The position numbers and the translations under genes are program-made. Positions 1 through 8,301 of a stretch of DNA of 64,000 bases are shown here, piece after piece. Under the pieces are notes generated by a model. It had not been told where the DNA came from. It searched no databases and worked only from the letters and a program-made list of their open reading frames with translations. The stretch is taken from the NCBI RefSeq assembly GCF_019468465.1, contig NZ_CP080519.1, forward strand, positions 5,536,001 through 5,600,000. Direction: 5' to 3'. This DNA comes from Amycolatopsis sp. DSM 110486. Lineage in GTDB: Bacteria; Actinomycetota; Actinomycetes; Mycobacteriales; Pseudonocardiaceae. The first letter of the stretch is position 1. Each line of letters opens with the position of its first letter.

Positions 1-275
1 AACAGCGGGAAGGTGACGCCGTATGTGGTGGAGCAGAACGTCTGGATCTCGTCGGCCGTCCCGGGCTCCTGGCCGGCGAACTGGTTGCACGGGAACCCGA
101 CGACGGAGAAACCCTTGTCGCCGTAGCGTTCCTGCAGCCGCTCCAGGCCGGTGTACTGCGGGGTCAGGCCGCACTTCGAGGCGACGTTGACCACCAGCAG
201 GGCCTTGCCGCCGAGCGCGCCCAGGGTGGTGTCCTCACCCGAGAGCGTCTTCAGCGGGATGTCGCGAATGCTCAT
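1..275 (-). CDS. Glutathione peroxidase family protein (C-terminus outside window)
   Basis: The reverse strand from an ATG at 275 reads a thioredoxin-fold peroxidase of the glutathione peroxidase/BsaA family. The visible ~91 residues contain the family signature VNVASKCGLTPQY with the peroxidatic cysteine (residue ~36) and the second motif GFPCNQFAGQEPG. Such enzymes reduce hydroperoxides; bacterial members usually use thioredoxin rather than glutathione, which is family knowledge and not visible here. The reading frame is open to the window edge, so the C-terminal half is missing. It is transcribed in the same direction as the GH57 gene, which ends 16 bp upstream of its start, so it may be read from that operon. 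A purine-rich AAAGGGA lies ~10 nt before the ATG. Confidence 0.9.
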   Translation of the reverse strand, partial: MSIRDIPLKTLSGEDTTLGALGGKALLVVNVASKCGLTPQYTGLERLQERYGDKGFSVVGFPCNQFAGQEPGTADEIQTFCSTTYGVTFPL

Positions 276-291
276 TCCTTCGGTGTCCCTT

Positions 292-1824
292 TCACTTGTG
301 TGGCAGCAGCTGTCGTGCGTCCAGCTGTCCGAACGGTCCATCCGCACGGCGGTACTCCGCCGCGAGCTCCTGCGCGCGAGCGCGGTCGCCAGAGCGCAGC
401 AGCTCGGCGAGCTCGTCGAAACGCGAGGTGTGCACGCGGGCGCGCCGGCGTGCGTAGTCCGCGGCGGAGTCCTTGGTGACCATGAACGCCCAGTCACTCG
501 ACAACGCCAGCATCGCCTCCGCGACGGCCTGGTCGGCCACGGTGTCGCGAGCGGTCCCCCCGTGGTCCCCGAAATGCCCGGAAACGAGGTCCAGCAAGCG
601 TTTCTGCAACGCCGTGTTGTCCTGCACCATGTCGGCCACCTGCTCGCCGTCCCACACGCGCCAGTCCTTGCCCGAACCCCACGACGACGCCGGCAGGTCG
701 ATCGGCGCGCCCACGTGGCCGGCCTCCAGGGCGCCCTTGAGCGTTGTCACGCGAACGCCCGCCTCGGGCAACGCGCGCAGAACTCCTTCAAGCCACGCGG
801 GACCCTCGTGCCACCAGTGCCCGAACAGTTCCGTGTCATACGCCGCGACAACAAGCGACTCGCGACCGTGCTCCGCCCGCAGCGAACGCAGCCGCGCGAC
901 GACCGTGTCGACGAAGTCCTTCACGTGCGTACCGAGCACGTCTGCGGCGAGCGCCGGATCGTACGGCGCCTTCTCGTGCGGAGGCACCTGCTTGCCGGTG
1001 ACGCGCGACGCCTTCAACCCCACTTCGTGCGCCCACGTGTGGAAATCGCGGTACGCAGCGTGGCCGGGGTAGCCGGCTTTCGGCGACCAGACGCGGTACG
1101 TCACCTCGAGATCACGCCCGAAACACACCACGTCCGACGAGCCGACCGTGCGCGCCGCCGACGTGTCGCCGTGCAGCGACGGCCCGTCGACCAGGAACCG
1201 CTGCACGCCCGCGGCCGCGTAACCCCGCTCCATCCCGGGCTCGTAGCCGCATTCCGGCGCCCAGATGCCCTCCGGCCGCCGCCCGACGCGCAACTGCGTG
1301 TCGGCCAGGCCTCCGCGCAGGGCGAACGCGCGAACGTCCTCGTCCAGCAACGGCTGGAACGGGTGCGCGAGCGGTCCCCCCAGCAGTTCGATGGTGTCAC
1401 TGTCCACAAGTGACCGCAGGATCGGCGAAAACCCGTGGCGCCAGCGCGTCTCCAGCTCCTCCGTCGCGCGCACGGCCGTCTGGTGCTCGGCCGCGGCCAG
1501 GTCGCGCAGGAGCGGGTCGCCGCCCCACAGCGTCGACGCGTGCTGCGCGCGCAGCTGCCAGTGGCCGAGCCAGTCGTGGCACGCTCGGATCGCGTACGGG
1601 TCGTCGAGCTGTGCCGCGAGCACGGGTGTCATGCCGAGCGTCAGGACCTCGTGTCGCCCCTCAGCGGCGAAACGCTGCAGCAGGTCGACGACCGGCAGGT
1701 ACGAATGCGCCCACGCCTGGTAGAGCCACTCCTCACCGACCGGCCAGCTGCCGTGGTGCGGCAACCAGGGGAGGTGGCTGTGCAGGACGAGGCAAAAAGT
1801 GCCTTCCGAGGCGGGCGGAGTCAC
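292..1824 (-). CDS. GH57 family 1,4-alpha-glucan branching enzyme (Rv3031-like)
   Basis: A 510-residue protein beginning at a GTG. It has the glycoside hydrolase family 57 motifs in order: HSHLPW near the N-terminus, GIWAPECGYEPGMERGY around residue 190 with the presumed nucleophile Glu, and AAYDTELFGHWWHEGP around residue 330 with the presumed acid/base Asp. Actinobacterial enzymes of this size branch alpha-glucans. The M. tuberculosis orthologue Rv3031 sits next to methyltransferase Rv3030 in the methylglucose lipopolysaccharide region. The same pairing is seen here: the GTG start overlaps the methyltransferase stop (GTGA), indicating translational coupling. Role in a methylated polysaccharide is inferred from context. 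One family A palindrome core lies inside this gene at 1653-1669. Confidence 0.9.
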   Translation of the reverse strand: MTPPASEGTFCLVLHSHLPWLPHHGSWPVGEEWLYQAWAHSYLPVVDLLQRFAAEGRHEVLTLGMTPVLAAQLDDPYAIRACHDWLGHWQLRAQHASTLWGGDPLLRDLAAAEHQTAVRATEELETRWRHGFSPILRSLVDSDTIELLGGPLAHPFQPLLDEDVRAFALRGGLADTQLRVGRRPEGIWAPECGYEPGMERGYAAAGVQRFLVDGPSLHGDTSAARTVGSSDVVCFGRDLEVTYRVWSPKAGYPGHAAYRDFHTWAHEVGLKASRVTGKQVPPHEKAPYDPALAADVLGTHVKDFVDTVVARLRSLRAEHGRESLVVAAYDTELFGHWWHEGPAWLEGVLRALPEAGVRVTTLKGALEAGHVGAPIDLPASSWGSGKDWRVWDGEQVADMVQDNTALQKRLLDLVSGHFGDHGGTARDTVADQAVAEAMLALSSDWAFMVTKDSAADYARRRARVHTSRFDELAELLRSGDRARAQELAAEYRRADGPFGQLDARQLLPHK

Positions 1825-2594
1825 GGGCGCACCGCCACCGCGACCAGATCGAGGCTCGCGTCCAAGTCGTTACCGCGGACGGAGAAGTCCTCCGCCCCGA
1901 TCGCCGCGACGTCGGCGAGCAACCCCGCCGGCCACACGGCCTGCCCGGGCAGCGAGCCCATCACCACCTCGAGCTGCGCGTCGATGAGCGAGCCGCCATA
2001 CGCGCGTTCCAGCTCCCGCAGGCGGGCCCCGTGATGCAACCCGTGTAGTGATTGGACGACGAACCCGGCCGCACGCAGGAGACCGTCCAATTCGGACGGT
2101 GCGAGCTCCCGCGTGTGATAGGGGTTCAGTGGTGTGTCGGAATCTGGCGTGAACGTGAGCCGGTTCGGGGTCGTGACCAGCAGCTTCCCGCCCGGACGCA
2201 GCACGCGGAAACACTCGGCGAGGAACCCGTCCTGGTCCCACAGGTGCTCGATCACCTGGAAGTTCGCGACCACGTCCACGGATTCGCCACCCAACGGCAA
2301 ATACGCGAGGTTCGCGCGGGCTACGGCTACGTCGGGGTACCGGCGCGCGACGTGCTCCGTGGTCGGCACGTCGTAGTCAAGCGCCAGCACGCGCCGCGCC
2401 GTCTTCGCGATCAGCCCCGCGCCGTAACCCTCGCCGCAGCCCGCCTCCAGCACCGTCGCGCCGGCGCAGTGGGGGAGCAGGGCCACGTAGGCGGCTTCGT
2501 GGCGACGGAACCAGTAGTTCTCCTCGGGGATGCCGGGGACGGTCCGTTCGCCGGTGAGGTGCAGTGCCTCGGCCCGGGTGGCTGCGTTGGTCAC
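1821..2594 (-). CDS. SAM-dependent methyltransferase (Rv3030-like)
   Basis: A class I methyltransferase with the SAM-binding motif VLEAGCGEGYGAGLI, the acidic post-motif residue in LALDYD, and motif III region FRVLRPGGKLLVTTPN. The frame is open to an upstream ATG at 2618 (265 aa), but I prefer the GTG at 2594 (257 aa): a TAGGGT hexamer ends 7 nt before it, the geometry of a leaderless transcript, and the homologous sequence (LTGERTVPG onward) starts soon after. It is translationally coupled to the downstream GH57 enzyme and, by synteny with Rv3030-Rv3031, probably methylates sugars of a methylglucose-type polysaccharide. The substrate cannot be read from the sequence. Confidence 0.85.
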   Translation of the reverse strand: MTNAATRAEALHLTGERTVPGIPEENYWFRRHEAAYVALLPHCAGATVLEAGCGEGYGAGLIAKTARRVLALDYDVPTTEHVARRYPDVAVARANLAYLPLGGESVDVVANFQVIEHLWDQDGFLAECFRVLRPGGKLLVTTPNRLTFTPDSDTPLNPYHTRELAPSELDGLLRAAGFVVQSLHGLHHGARLRELERAYGGSLIDAQLEVVMGSLPGQAVWPAGLLADVAAIGAEDFSVRGNDLDASLDLVAVAVRP

Positions 2595-2601
2595 CTGCGC
2601 G

Positions 2602-2607
2602 ACCCTA
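2602..2607 (-). promoter_or_regulatory. Candidate -10 element of the methyltransferase-GH57 operon
   Basis: TAGGGT on the minus strand, followed by 7 nt (CGCGCAG) and then the GTG at 2594. This fits a leaderless mRNA. No convincing -35 element was found. Confidence 0.5.
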
Positions 2608-2647
2608 GCGCGTGTCACGTTCCTGACCGCCGTCTCGTTCCTGCCCT

Positions 2648-3073
2648 ATGCAACGGACCCTCACGCGTGTACTGCTGGTGCTGCTCGGCGTCGTCACGGC
2701 GGCGACGGGACTGTGGCCACTCCTGTCCCCCCTGGGCTTCTACCAGGACTTTCCCGGCTTCCGTCACGGCTGGGTCAGCATGGACGGAGCGTTCGACGAA
2801 CACCTCATCCGCGACTTCGGCGCCCTCAACCTGGCGCTGGCGGCGACGCTGATCGGCGCCGCCGTGATCGGCACCACAGCCGTCGCGCGGCTGGCGGCCG
2901 TGGCGGCGCTGCTGTTCGCCGTGCCGCACTTCGTCTACCACCTCGGGCACGTCGGCCACTTCGCGACCGTCGACCAAGTGATGATCCTGTCAACGCTCGC
3001 GCTGGGCGTGGTGATCCCGCTCGTGGTGCTGTTCGTGCCGGAACGGAAGCAGGTCAGGTCGGCGACACCGTGA
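2648..3073 (+). CDS. Small four-helix integral membrane protein
   Basis: A 141-residue hydrophobic protein with four likely membrane segments: residues ~7-28, ~60-78, ~81-98 and ~108-130. A loop between helices 1 and 2 carries GFYQDFPGFRHGWVSMDGAFDEHLIRDFG, and a VYHLGHVGHF stretch follows helix 3. I do not recognise a function; the histidine-rich loop could bind metal or haem, but that is speculation. It is divergent from the methyltransferase operon (54 bp between starts) and overlaps the convergent degV gene by 20 bp at its 3' end. Confidence 0.75.
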   Translation: MQRTLTRVLLVLLGVVTAATGLWPLLSPLGFYQDFPGFRHGWVSMDGAFDEHLIRDFGALNLALAATLIGAAVIGTTAVARLAAVAALLFAVPHFVYHLGHVGHFATVDQVMILSTLALGVVIPLVVLFVPERKQVRSATP

Positions 3074-3890
3074 TGCTCAGCGCGCCCGGGCCGACGTGTG
3101 CGCCGATCACCGTGCTCGCGTCGCCGACCACGACGTCCGTGATCCCGGGAATCCGGTCCCTCAGGCGTCGCACGACCTCGGTCTCGTCCGAGCCGAAGCG
3201 AGTCACGGCGACGTCCACGCGCTGGTCGCCCGCAGCCTTCACCGCGAGGTCGACGAGCCGGTTCATCGCGCGTTTCGTGCCGGGAACGCGCGCCAGCGGC
3301 GAGACCTCGCCGTTACGGACAGTGAGCAATGGCTTGATCGAGAACGCCGTACCCACCAGCGACTGGGCGGCTCCGACGCGTCCCGTCCGCCGGAGGAACT
3401 CGAGCGTGTCCACGTAGATCAGCTCGGTGGCGGCGCGCACGCGGCGCTCGGCGGCTTCGAGCACGCGCGCGAGCTGACCCCCGGCGCCGGCGACGCGCGC
3501 GGCCGACACCGCTGCGTAACCGAGGCTCATGCTGGCCGTCCCGCTGTCGATGATGTGCACGGGGATCCGGACCTGTTGCGCCGCCTCGCGCGCCGCCTGC
3601 ACGGTCTCCGAAAGGCGACCTGAGATGTGCAGGCTGACGATGGCGGACGCGCCGCGGGCTGCGGCGTCCTGGTACGTCCAGAAGAACGCACCCGGGTCGG
3701 GGGGTGATGTGGTGACGCTGTGGCCGGACTTCATGGCGGCGATGAGCTCGTTGCGGTCGAACCGGTGTTCGTCGTCCGTCTGATCTCCGACGTGCAGCTG
3801 GACCTGCACCACGCCGATGCCCCAACGGGCGGCGAGTTTGTCGGGCAGGCACGAGGTCGAGTCCGTGACTACGGCGATGTGCGCGGGCAT
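3054..3890 (-). CDS. DegV family fatty-acid-binding protein
   Basis: 278 residues, full length for the family. It opens with the DegV signature VVTDSTSCLPDKLA, has the SPPDPGAFFWTYQDA region and the HIIDSGTASMSLGYAA motif, and the LEFLRRTGRVGAAQSLVGTAFSIKPLL segment. DegV proteins bind a fatty acid in a cleft between two domains; FakB relatives present it to a fatty acid kinase, though no kinase gene is here. The start is an ATG with TAACCT ending 8 nt upstream, consistent with a leaderless transcript. The gene diverges from etfBA, and the shared promoter region carries two similar palindromes that may co-regulate both. Confidence 0.9.
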   Translation of the reverse strand: MPAHIAVVTDSTSCLPDKLAARWGIGVVQVQLHVGDQTDDEHRFDRNELIAAMKSGHSVTTSPPDPGAFFWTYQDAAARGASAIVSLHISGRLSETVQAAREAAQQVRIPVHIIDSGTASMSLGYAAVSAARVAGAGGQLARVLEAAERRVRAATELIYVDTLEFLRRTGRVGAAQSLVGTAFSIKPLLTVRNGEVSPLARVPGTKRAMNRLVDLAVKAAGDQRVDVAVTRFGSDETEVVRRLRDRIPGITDVVVGDASTVIGAHVGPGALSITVSPT

Positions 3891-3898
3891 GGTGCGGG

Positions 3899-3904
3899 AG
3901 GTTA
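3899..3904 (-). promoter_or_regulatory. Candidate -10 of degV, inside a GGTTAACC palindrome
   Basis: Reading the minus strand, TAACCT lies 8 nt before the degV ATG. It overlaps a GGTTAACC palindrome (3900-3907); a second GGTTAACC is at 3969-3976. Confidence 0.45.
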
Positions 3905-3916
3905 ACCCCTGTCGGC

Positions 3917-3929
3917 CTACTGCCAGTAG
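3917..3929. promoter_or_regulatory. Candidate operator, perfect palindrome CTACTGCCAGTAG
   Basis: A 6-1-6 perfect inverted repeat at the position expected for the degV -35 region. A near copy lies at 4067-4080 over the etfB promoter. The size and symmetry suit a TetR-family repressor site; no regulator gene is adjacent. Confidence 0.5.
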
Positions 3930-4062
3930 CCCACCGTTGGTCCGATCGGGCGAGCGGTGTGCTGGACGGGTTAACCGGCGGACTACCGGGACGATGGTCC
4001 CAAAAGATTGCTCATCCAGGTGAATGCCGTCACCTCGGCGGGTCTCCTCGCCTGAATGGCCC

Positions 4063-4068
4063 TAATCT
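4063..4068 (+). promoter_or_regulatory. Candidate -10 of etfBA (TAATCT)
   Basis: TAATCT 65 bp before the etfB ATG. The downstream operator-like palindrome at 4067-4080 overlaps it. The resulting 5' UTR of ~60 nt carries a GGGAGG Shine-Dalgarno-like run at 4115-4120. Confidence 0.45.
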
Positions 4069-4080
4069 ACCGGCCAGTAG
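4067..4080. promoter_or_regulatory. Candidate operator CTACCGGCCAGTAG over the etfB promoter
   Basis: A 7-7 inverted repeat with one mismatched pair, sharing the CTAC...CCAGTAG pattern of the 3917-3929 palindrome. Placed over the -10/start region of etfB, so a bound protein would repress. Confidence 0.5.
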
Positions 4081-4133
4081 AGCACTGTCCCGCGGCCGAG
4101 AGCCGGCCCCAACCGGGAGGTCGAAGAAGACCC

Positions 4134-4919
4134 ATGACGAATATCGTTGTCCTGGTCAAGCAGGTACCGGACACCTACTCGGAGCGGAAGCTCTCCGGTG
4201 CCGACAACACACTTGACCGCGAATCCGCAGACGCCGTGCTCGACGAGATCAACGAGAAGGCCGTCGAAGAGGCGCTGAAGATCAAGGAGGCGGGCGAGGG
4301 CGAGGTCACCGTGATCTCCGTCGGCCCCGCCCGCGCCACCGACGCCATCCGCAAGGCGCTGTCCATGGGCGCCGACAAGGCCATCCACGTCTCCGACGAG
4401 GCGCTGCACGGCTCCGACGCCATCGCCACCGCCAAGGTGCTGGCCGCCGCGATCGGCAAGGTCGAGGGTTACGACCTGATCATCGCCGGCAACGAGGCGT
4501 CCGACGGCCGCGGCGCCGCCGTGCCGGCGATCGTCGCCGAGCTGCTCGGCCTGCCGCAGCTGACCTACGTGCGCCAGCTGACCGTCGAGGGCTCCAGCGT
4601 GAAGGCCGACCGGGAGACCGAGGACGGCATCACCCACCTCGAGGCGAACCTGCCCGCGCTAGTGAGCGTCGGCGAGAAGATCAACGAGCCGCGCTACCCG
4701 TCGTTCAAGGGCATCATGGCCGCGAAGAAGAAGCCGGTCGAGACGTTCACCGTCGCCGACCTCGGCATCGACGCGGGCGAGGTCGGTCTTTCCAACGCGT
4801 GGTCCACTGTGCTCGAGTCGTCCCCGAAGCCGCCGCGCACCGCCGGCGAGAAGGTGGAGGACGAGGGCGACGGCGGCACCAAGGTCGCCGAGTACCTGGT
4901 CGCGCAGAAGCTCATCTGA
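4134..4919 (+). CDS. etfB: Electron transfer flavoprotein beta subunit
   Basis: 261 residues from the ATG at 4134; an in-frame upstream ATG at 4056 is rejected because the conserved N-terminus is MTNIVVLVKQVPDT and a GGGAGG/GAAGAAG ribosome-binding region precedes 4134. The AMP-binding-fold core is visible, with DLIIAGNEASDGRGAAVPAIVAE and the recognition-loop region LPQLTYV. EtfB pairs with EtfA to carry electrons from acyl-CoA and other flavin dehydrogenases to the quinone pool. It is followed after 28 bp by etfA, matching fixA-fixB (Rv3029c-Rv3028c). Expression may be controlled by the palindromes upstream. Confidence 0.95.
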   Translation: MTNIVVLVKQVPDTYSERKLSGADNTLDRESADAVLDEINEKAVEEALKIKEAGEGEVTVISVGPARATDAIRKALSMGADKAIHVSDEALHGSDAIATAKVLAAAIGKVEGYDLIIAGNEASDGRGAAVPAIVAELLGLPQLTYVRQLTVEGSSVKADRETEDGITHLEANLPALVSVGEKINEPRYPSFKGIMAAKKKPVETFTVADLGIDAGEVGLSNAWSTVLESSPKPPRTAGEKVEDEGDGGTKVAEYLVAQKLI

Positions 4920-4947
4920 GACACGGTTTCGAGGAGGATCACGAAAA

Positions 4948-5907
4948 ATGGCTGAAGTACTCGTCCTCGTCGACCACGTCGACGGTGATGTCAAGAAGGT
5001 CACGCTCGAGCTGCTGACCGCCGCCCGCGCGCTGGGTGAGCCCTCGGCCGTCGTCGTAGGCCCCACGGGCACTGCGGCCAAGGCGAAGGAAGCGCTCGCC
5101 GGCCACGGCGCCGCGAAGGTGTACGTCGCCGAGGGCGACGACGCCACGAGCTACCTGGTGACCCCGAAGGTCGACGTGCTGACGAAGCTCGCGGAGCAGG
5201 CTTCGCCGGCCGCCGTGCTCGTCGCCGCCAGCGCCGAGGGCAAGGAGGTGGCCGCGCGCGTCGCCGTGCGGCTGGGCTCCGGTCTGCTCTACGACGCAGT
5301 GGGCGTGAACGCCGACGGTTCGGTGGACCAGTCCATCTTCGGTGGCGCGTTCTCCGTGAAGTCCAAGGCTGCCAAGGGCACGCCGGTGATCTCGGTGCGT
5401 CCGGGTGCCGTCGAGGCCGAGGCCGCCGACGGTGCTGCCGCCGAGGAGACCGTCGAGATCCCGGCGCAGGACGCGGCGAAGTCCGCGAAGGTGACCGGCA
5501 TCGAGCCGATCGTCGGTGGCGACCGTCCGGAGCTCACCGAGGCGTCGATCGTCGTCTCGGGTGGCCGTGGTGTCGGTTCGGCGGAGAAGTTCGACGTCGT
5601 CGAGAAGCTGGCCGACTCGCTCGGTGCGGCTGTCGGCGCTTCGCGTGCGGCCGTCGACTCCGGCTACTACCCGGCGCAGTTCCAGGTGGGCCAGACCGGC
5701 AAGACGGTGTCGCCGCAGCTGTACATCGCGCTCGGCATCTCCGGCGCGATCCAGCACCGCGCCGGCATGCAGACGTCGAAGACGATCATCGCCGTCAACA
5801 AGGACGCCGAGGCGCCCATCTTCGAGATCGCCGACTTCGGCATCGTGGGCGACCTGTTCAACGTCGCGCCGCAGCTGACGGAGGCTGTCGACAAGCGCAA
5901 GGGCTGA
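4948..5907 (+). CDS. etfA: Electron transfer flavoprotein alpha subunit
   Basis: 319 residues with a GAGGAGG ribosome-binding site. The N-terminal domain begins [17 protein letters not shown]. The C-terminal FAD domain is complete: [30 protein letters not shown], and the FAD signature [17 protein letters not shown] followed by ININKD-like [20 protein letters not shown]. It forms the heterodimer with EtfB and holds the FAD. The operon ends just after it at a strong hairpin. Confidence 0.96.
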   Translation: MAEVLVLVDHVDGDVKKVTLELLTAARALGEPSAVVVGPTGTAAKAKEALAGHGAAKVYVAEGDDATSYLVTPKVDVLTKLAEQASPAAVLVAASAEGKEVAARVAVRLGSGLLYDAVGVNADGSVDQSIFGGAFSVKSKAAKGTPVISVRPGAVEAEAADGAAAEETVEIPAQDAAKSAKVTGIEPIVGGDRPELTEASIVVSGGRGVGSAEKFDVVEKLADSLGAAVGASRAAVDSGYYPAQFQVGQTGKTVSPQLYIALGISGAIQHRAGMQTSKTIIAVNKDAEAPIFEIADFGIVGDLFNVAPQLTEAVDKRKG

Positions 5908-5920
5908 GGTTTTCCCGCTT

Positions 5921-5958
5921 CGAAGGCCGCTGGGCGATGTACCGCTCAGCGGCCTTCG
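5921..5958 (+). terminator. Terminator hairpin after etfBA
   Basis: CGAAGGCCGCTG and CAGCGGCCTTCG form a 12-bp stem around a 14-nt loop, 13 bp after the etfA stop. The following GCGTTTG is a poor U tract, as is common in actinobacteria. Confidence 0.7.
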
Positions 5959-6064
5959 GCGTTTGTCGGACCCTGAGAAAAGCCTGAGAACCTGCAATTA
6001 ACTCAACGTGCACTAATCGGTCATCGATTGGTACTCTCCGCGGTTTCCAGGTCGCAGGTACACA

Positions 6065-6853
6065 GTGTTCATGACGTCGTCTCAGCTCCTCGTCAGCACT
6101 GATCAGGCGGGTGTCGAGCTCCCGGCCGATGCGCCGAGGTACTCCCTGCTCGTGGCCCACGCGAACGAAGAAGTGCTCGCCGCGCAGAAGCTGCGGCACC
6201 AGGTTTTCGCCGAGGAGATGGGGGCCCACCTCAATTCCCTGAAGCCCGGTCTCGATGTCGACTACTTCGACGAGTTCTGCGACCACCTCGTGGTGCGCGA
6301 CGACAAGACCGGCGACATCGTCGGTTGCTACCGCATGCTGCCGCCGGAGCGCGCCTCGCAGGCCGGCAGCCTGTACTCCGACAGCGAATTCGACCTGAAG
6401 GCCTTTTCCGGCCTGCGCTCGACGCTCGTGGAGACCGGCCGCTCCTGTGTGCACCCGGACCACCGCAGCGGCGCCGTCGTGAGCCTGGTGTGGGCGGGGA
6501 TCGCGCGGTACATGCTGCTTTCCGGCCACCGCTACCTCGCCGGCTGCGCGTCCGTGCCGCTGAGCGACGGCGGCAGCTACGCCGCCGGCGTCTGGGATGT
6601 GTTGCGCGCCAAGCACTACGCCGACGAGTCGCGCCGCGTTTCGCCGCTGCACCCGTGGGATTCCGACTCCGTCGCCCGCCCCGATCGCGCCGTCCTGCCG
6701 CCGCTGATCAAGGGCTACGTACGGCTCGGCGCCGAGGTCTGCGGCCCGCCGGCGCTCGACGAGGACTTCGGCGTCGCCGACTTCTTCGTCCTGCTCGACT
6801 TGCACAAGATCGACGAGCGCTACCTCAAGTTCTTCCTCGGAGTGCAGGTATGA
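6065..6853 (+). CDS. GNAT-fold N-acyltransferase, OlsB-like (Rv3027c-like)
   Basis: 262 residues related to ornithine/acyl-ACP N-acyltransferases: EVLAAQKLRHQVFAEEMGA, DEFCDHLVVRD, GCYRMLPPERA, ETGRSCVHPDHRSG and YLAGCASVPL are recognisable family segments. Such enzymes attach a hydroxyacyl chain to an amine as the first step of aminolipid synthesis; the acceptor here is unknown. The start is GTG 6065 (an AGG lies 6 nt upstream) or the in-frame ATG at 6071. The stop overlaps the start of a PlsC-type acyltransferase (ATGA), so the two probably make an N- and O-acylated lipid together, as OlsB and OlsA do. Confidence 0.85.
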   Translation: MFMTSSQLLVSTDQAGVELPADAPRYSLLVAHANEEVLAAQKLRHQVFAEEMGAHLNSLKPGLDVDYFDEFCDHLVVRDDKTGDIVGCYRMLPPERASQAGSLYSDSEFDLKAFSGLRSTLVETGRSCVHPDHRSGAVVSLVWAGIARYMLLSGHRYLAGCASVPLSDGGSYAAGVWDVLRAKHYADESRRVSPLHPWDSDSVARPDRAVLPPLIKGYVRLGAEVCGPPALDEDFGVADFFVLLDLHKIDERYLKFFLGVQV

Positions 6854-7755
6854 GCCACGCCTGGATGCCGACGTCCCCCTGCGGCGACAGCTGCCTCACC
6901 GAAGGTGCCGCCACGGTCTCGTTCCCGCGTCGCGTGCTGCGCTTCGCCTCGGCGATCGGCGTGGTCCTGGCGGCCCTGCTGACGGCGCCGCTGCTGCTAG
7001 TGCTGCACGGCCGGGGCCGGGAACGCCTGGTCCGGACCATTTTCCGCTCGGTGCTGCGCGCGTTCGGCGTGAAGCTGGTCGTCCGGGGCGGCGCCGACTT
7101 TCTCGCCGCCCCCGCCGGCCGCGGAGCGCTGGTGGTCAACAATCACATCTCGTGGCTGGACATCGTCGCCATCAACGCCCTGCGCCCCATGCGCGCCCTC
7201 GCGAAAGTCGAGATCGGCTGCTGGCCGGTCCTCGGCACCCTCGTCCGCCGCGGCGGCAGCATCTTTCTGGACCGCGAACGCCTCCGCACGCTGCCCGACA
7301 CCATGACCGAGCTCGCCGACTCCCTCCGCTCCGGCTCGCTCGTCAACGTCACTCCCGAAGGCACCACGTGGTGCGGCCTCGCCTCCGGCCGCTTCACCAC
7401 GGCCACCTTCCAGGCCGCCATCGACGGTGGCGTGCCCGTCCGCCCCATCGCCCTGCGCTACCGACTCGCCGACGGCCGCGAGACCAGCATGCCGGCGTTC
7501 ATCGGACCGGAGTCCCTCATCGCCTCCCTGCGGCGAGTGGCCTCCCTGCGCGGCCTGGTCCTCGAGGCTCACGTCTGCCCGGAGATCGCCCCCGGTCGTG
7601 CGGAGGACCGTCGCTCGCTGGCCGCCCTTGCGGAGGCCTCGGTGCACTCGGCTCTCGGGACGGTCCGGATCCCGGCCCAGCGTCGCCGGCGGGTGTCTCC
7701 GGCTCCTACTGCCAAGGCCGCCGTCGAGACGGCCGAGGCGCACCCGGTTCACTGA
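6850..7755 (+). CDS. PlsC-type 1-acyl-glycerol-3-phosphate/lyso-lipid acyltransferase (Rv3026c-like)
   Basis: 301 residues. A membrane anchor lies at residues ~35-55. The acyltransferase blocks follow: NNHISWLDIVAINAL (the H-X4-D catalytic motif), RGGSIFLDRERLRTLP, and NVTPEGTTW (the EGT substrate motif). The C-terminal ~40 residues are basic and Ala/Pro rich. The start ATG overlaps the upstream acyltransferase stop by 4 bp, so the pair is translationally coupled. Together they look like an OlsA/OlsB-type aminolipid module, although the product is not proven. Confidence 0.88.
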   Translation: MSHAWMPTSPCGDSCLTEGAATVSFPRRVLRFASAIGVVLAALLTAPLLLVLHGRGRERLVRTIFRSVLRAFGVKLVVRGGADFLAAPAGRGALVVNNHISWLDIVAINALRPMRALAKVEIGCWPVLGTLVRRGGSIFLDRERLRTLPDTMTELADSLRSGSLVNVTPEGTTWCGLASGRFTTATFQAAIDGGVPVRPIALRYRLADGRETSMPAFIGPESLIASLRRVASLRGLVLEAHVCPEIAPGRAEDRRSLAALAEASVHSALGTVRIPAQRRRRVSPAPTAKAAVETAEAHPVH

Positions 7756-7783
7756 GCTGGCTTTGTCGTTTGACCTGCAGGTT

Positions 7784-7816
7784 CGCGGGTGTCGCCATTG
7801 AACGGCGACACCCGCG
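7784..7816 (+). terminator. Strong hairpin after the acyltransferase operon, containing a family A palindrome
   Basis: A 13-bp perfect stem, CGCGGGTGTCGCC with GGCGACACCCGCG, around a 7-nt loop ATTGAAC, 28 bp after the plsC-like stop. The inner part is a copy of the family A palindrome. Confidence 0.6.
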
Positions 7817-8180
7817 AGCTGCGTTTTGCTCCGATGTGACCCTCGCGTGCCTTGGCCACCGGCGTCACTGACTGGCGAAACCCGGCATCGACCCTTGACC
7901 GACTTCGGATCCGTACTGGCCGCCACACGCCGAACAAGCTCTAGTCGCCGCTGACCGGCCCTCGCCAACGTCGGCCTGCACCGTTCTCGCGTCGTCGCCA
8001 CTCAGCGGCAAATCGGTTGCGTGGGCTCCCACCTCACCGAGAGCGGTGATTCCCTTCGTTGGAAAACGGCCTTTCCTGCGCGTCGCCACTCAGTGGCAAC
8101 GTCGGCGAGCGCCCCTCTAGCCAACCTCCGGAGATAGACCTCAGCCAACAGACCCGACACCATTGCCGTTCAGTGGCAAA
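7784..8180. repeat. Spacer with four family A palindromes
   Basis: The 546-bp interval 7756-8301 holds no gene. Family A copies are at 7791-7809, 7994-8011 (GTCGCCACTCAGCGGCAA), 8082-8099 (GTCGCCACTCAGTGGCAA) and 8163-8179. Spacing is irregular here (203, 88 and 81 bp). Confidence 0.7.
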
Positions 8181-8301
8181 ACTCACTGACCAGGCAATTA
8201 TGCCAAGAAATCGGCTTGATGATCGGAGACCTCCACACGATCAGGTGGAGCGCGTCTCAACCGAATCGCTGTCCGGCTGAGACGGCCGACCCCACGGATC
8301 G

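Noticed and set aside
151..1413. 420-codon open frame on the plus strand opposite the GH57 gene
   Set aside because: Antisense shadow of a gene with clear catalytic motifs; Arg/Val-rich composition and no domains.
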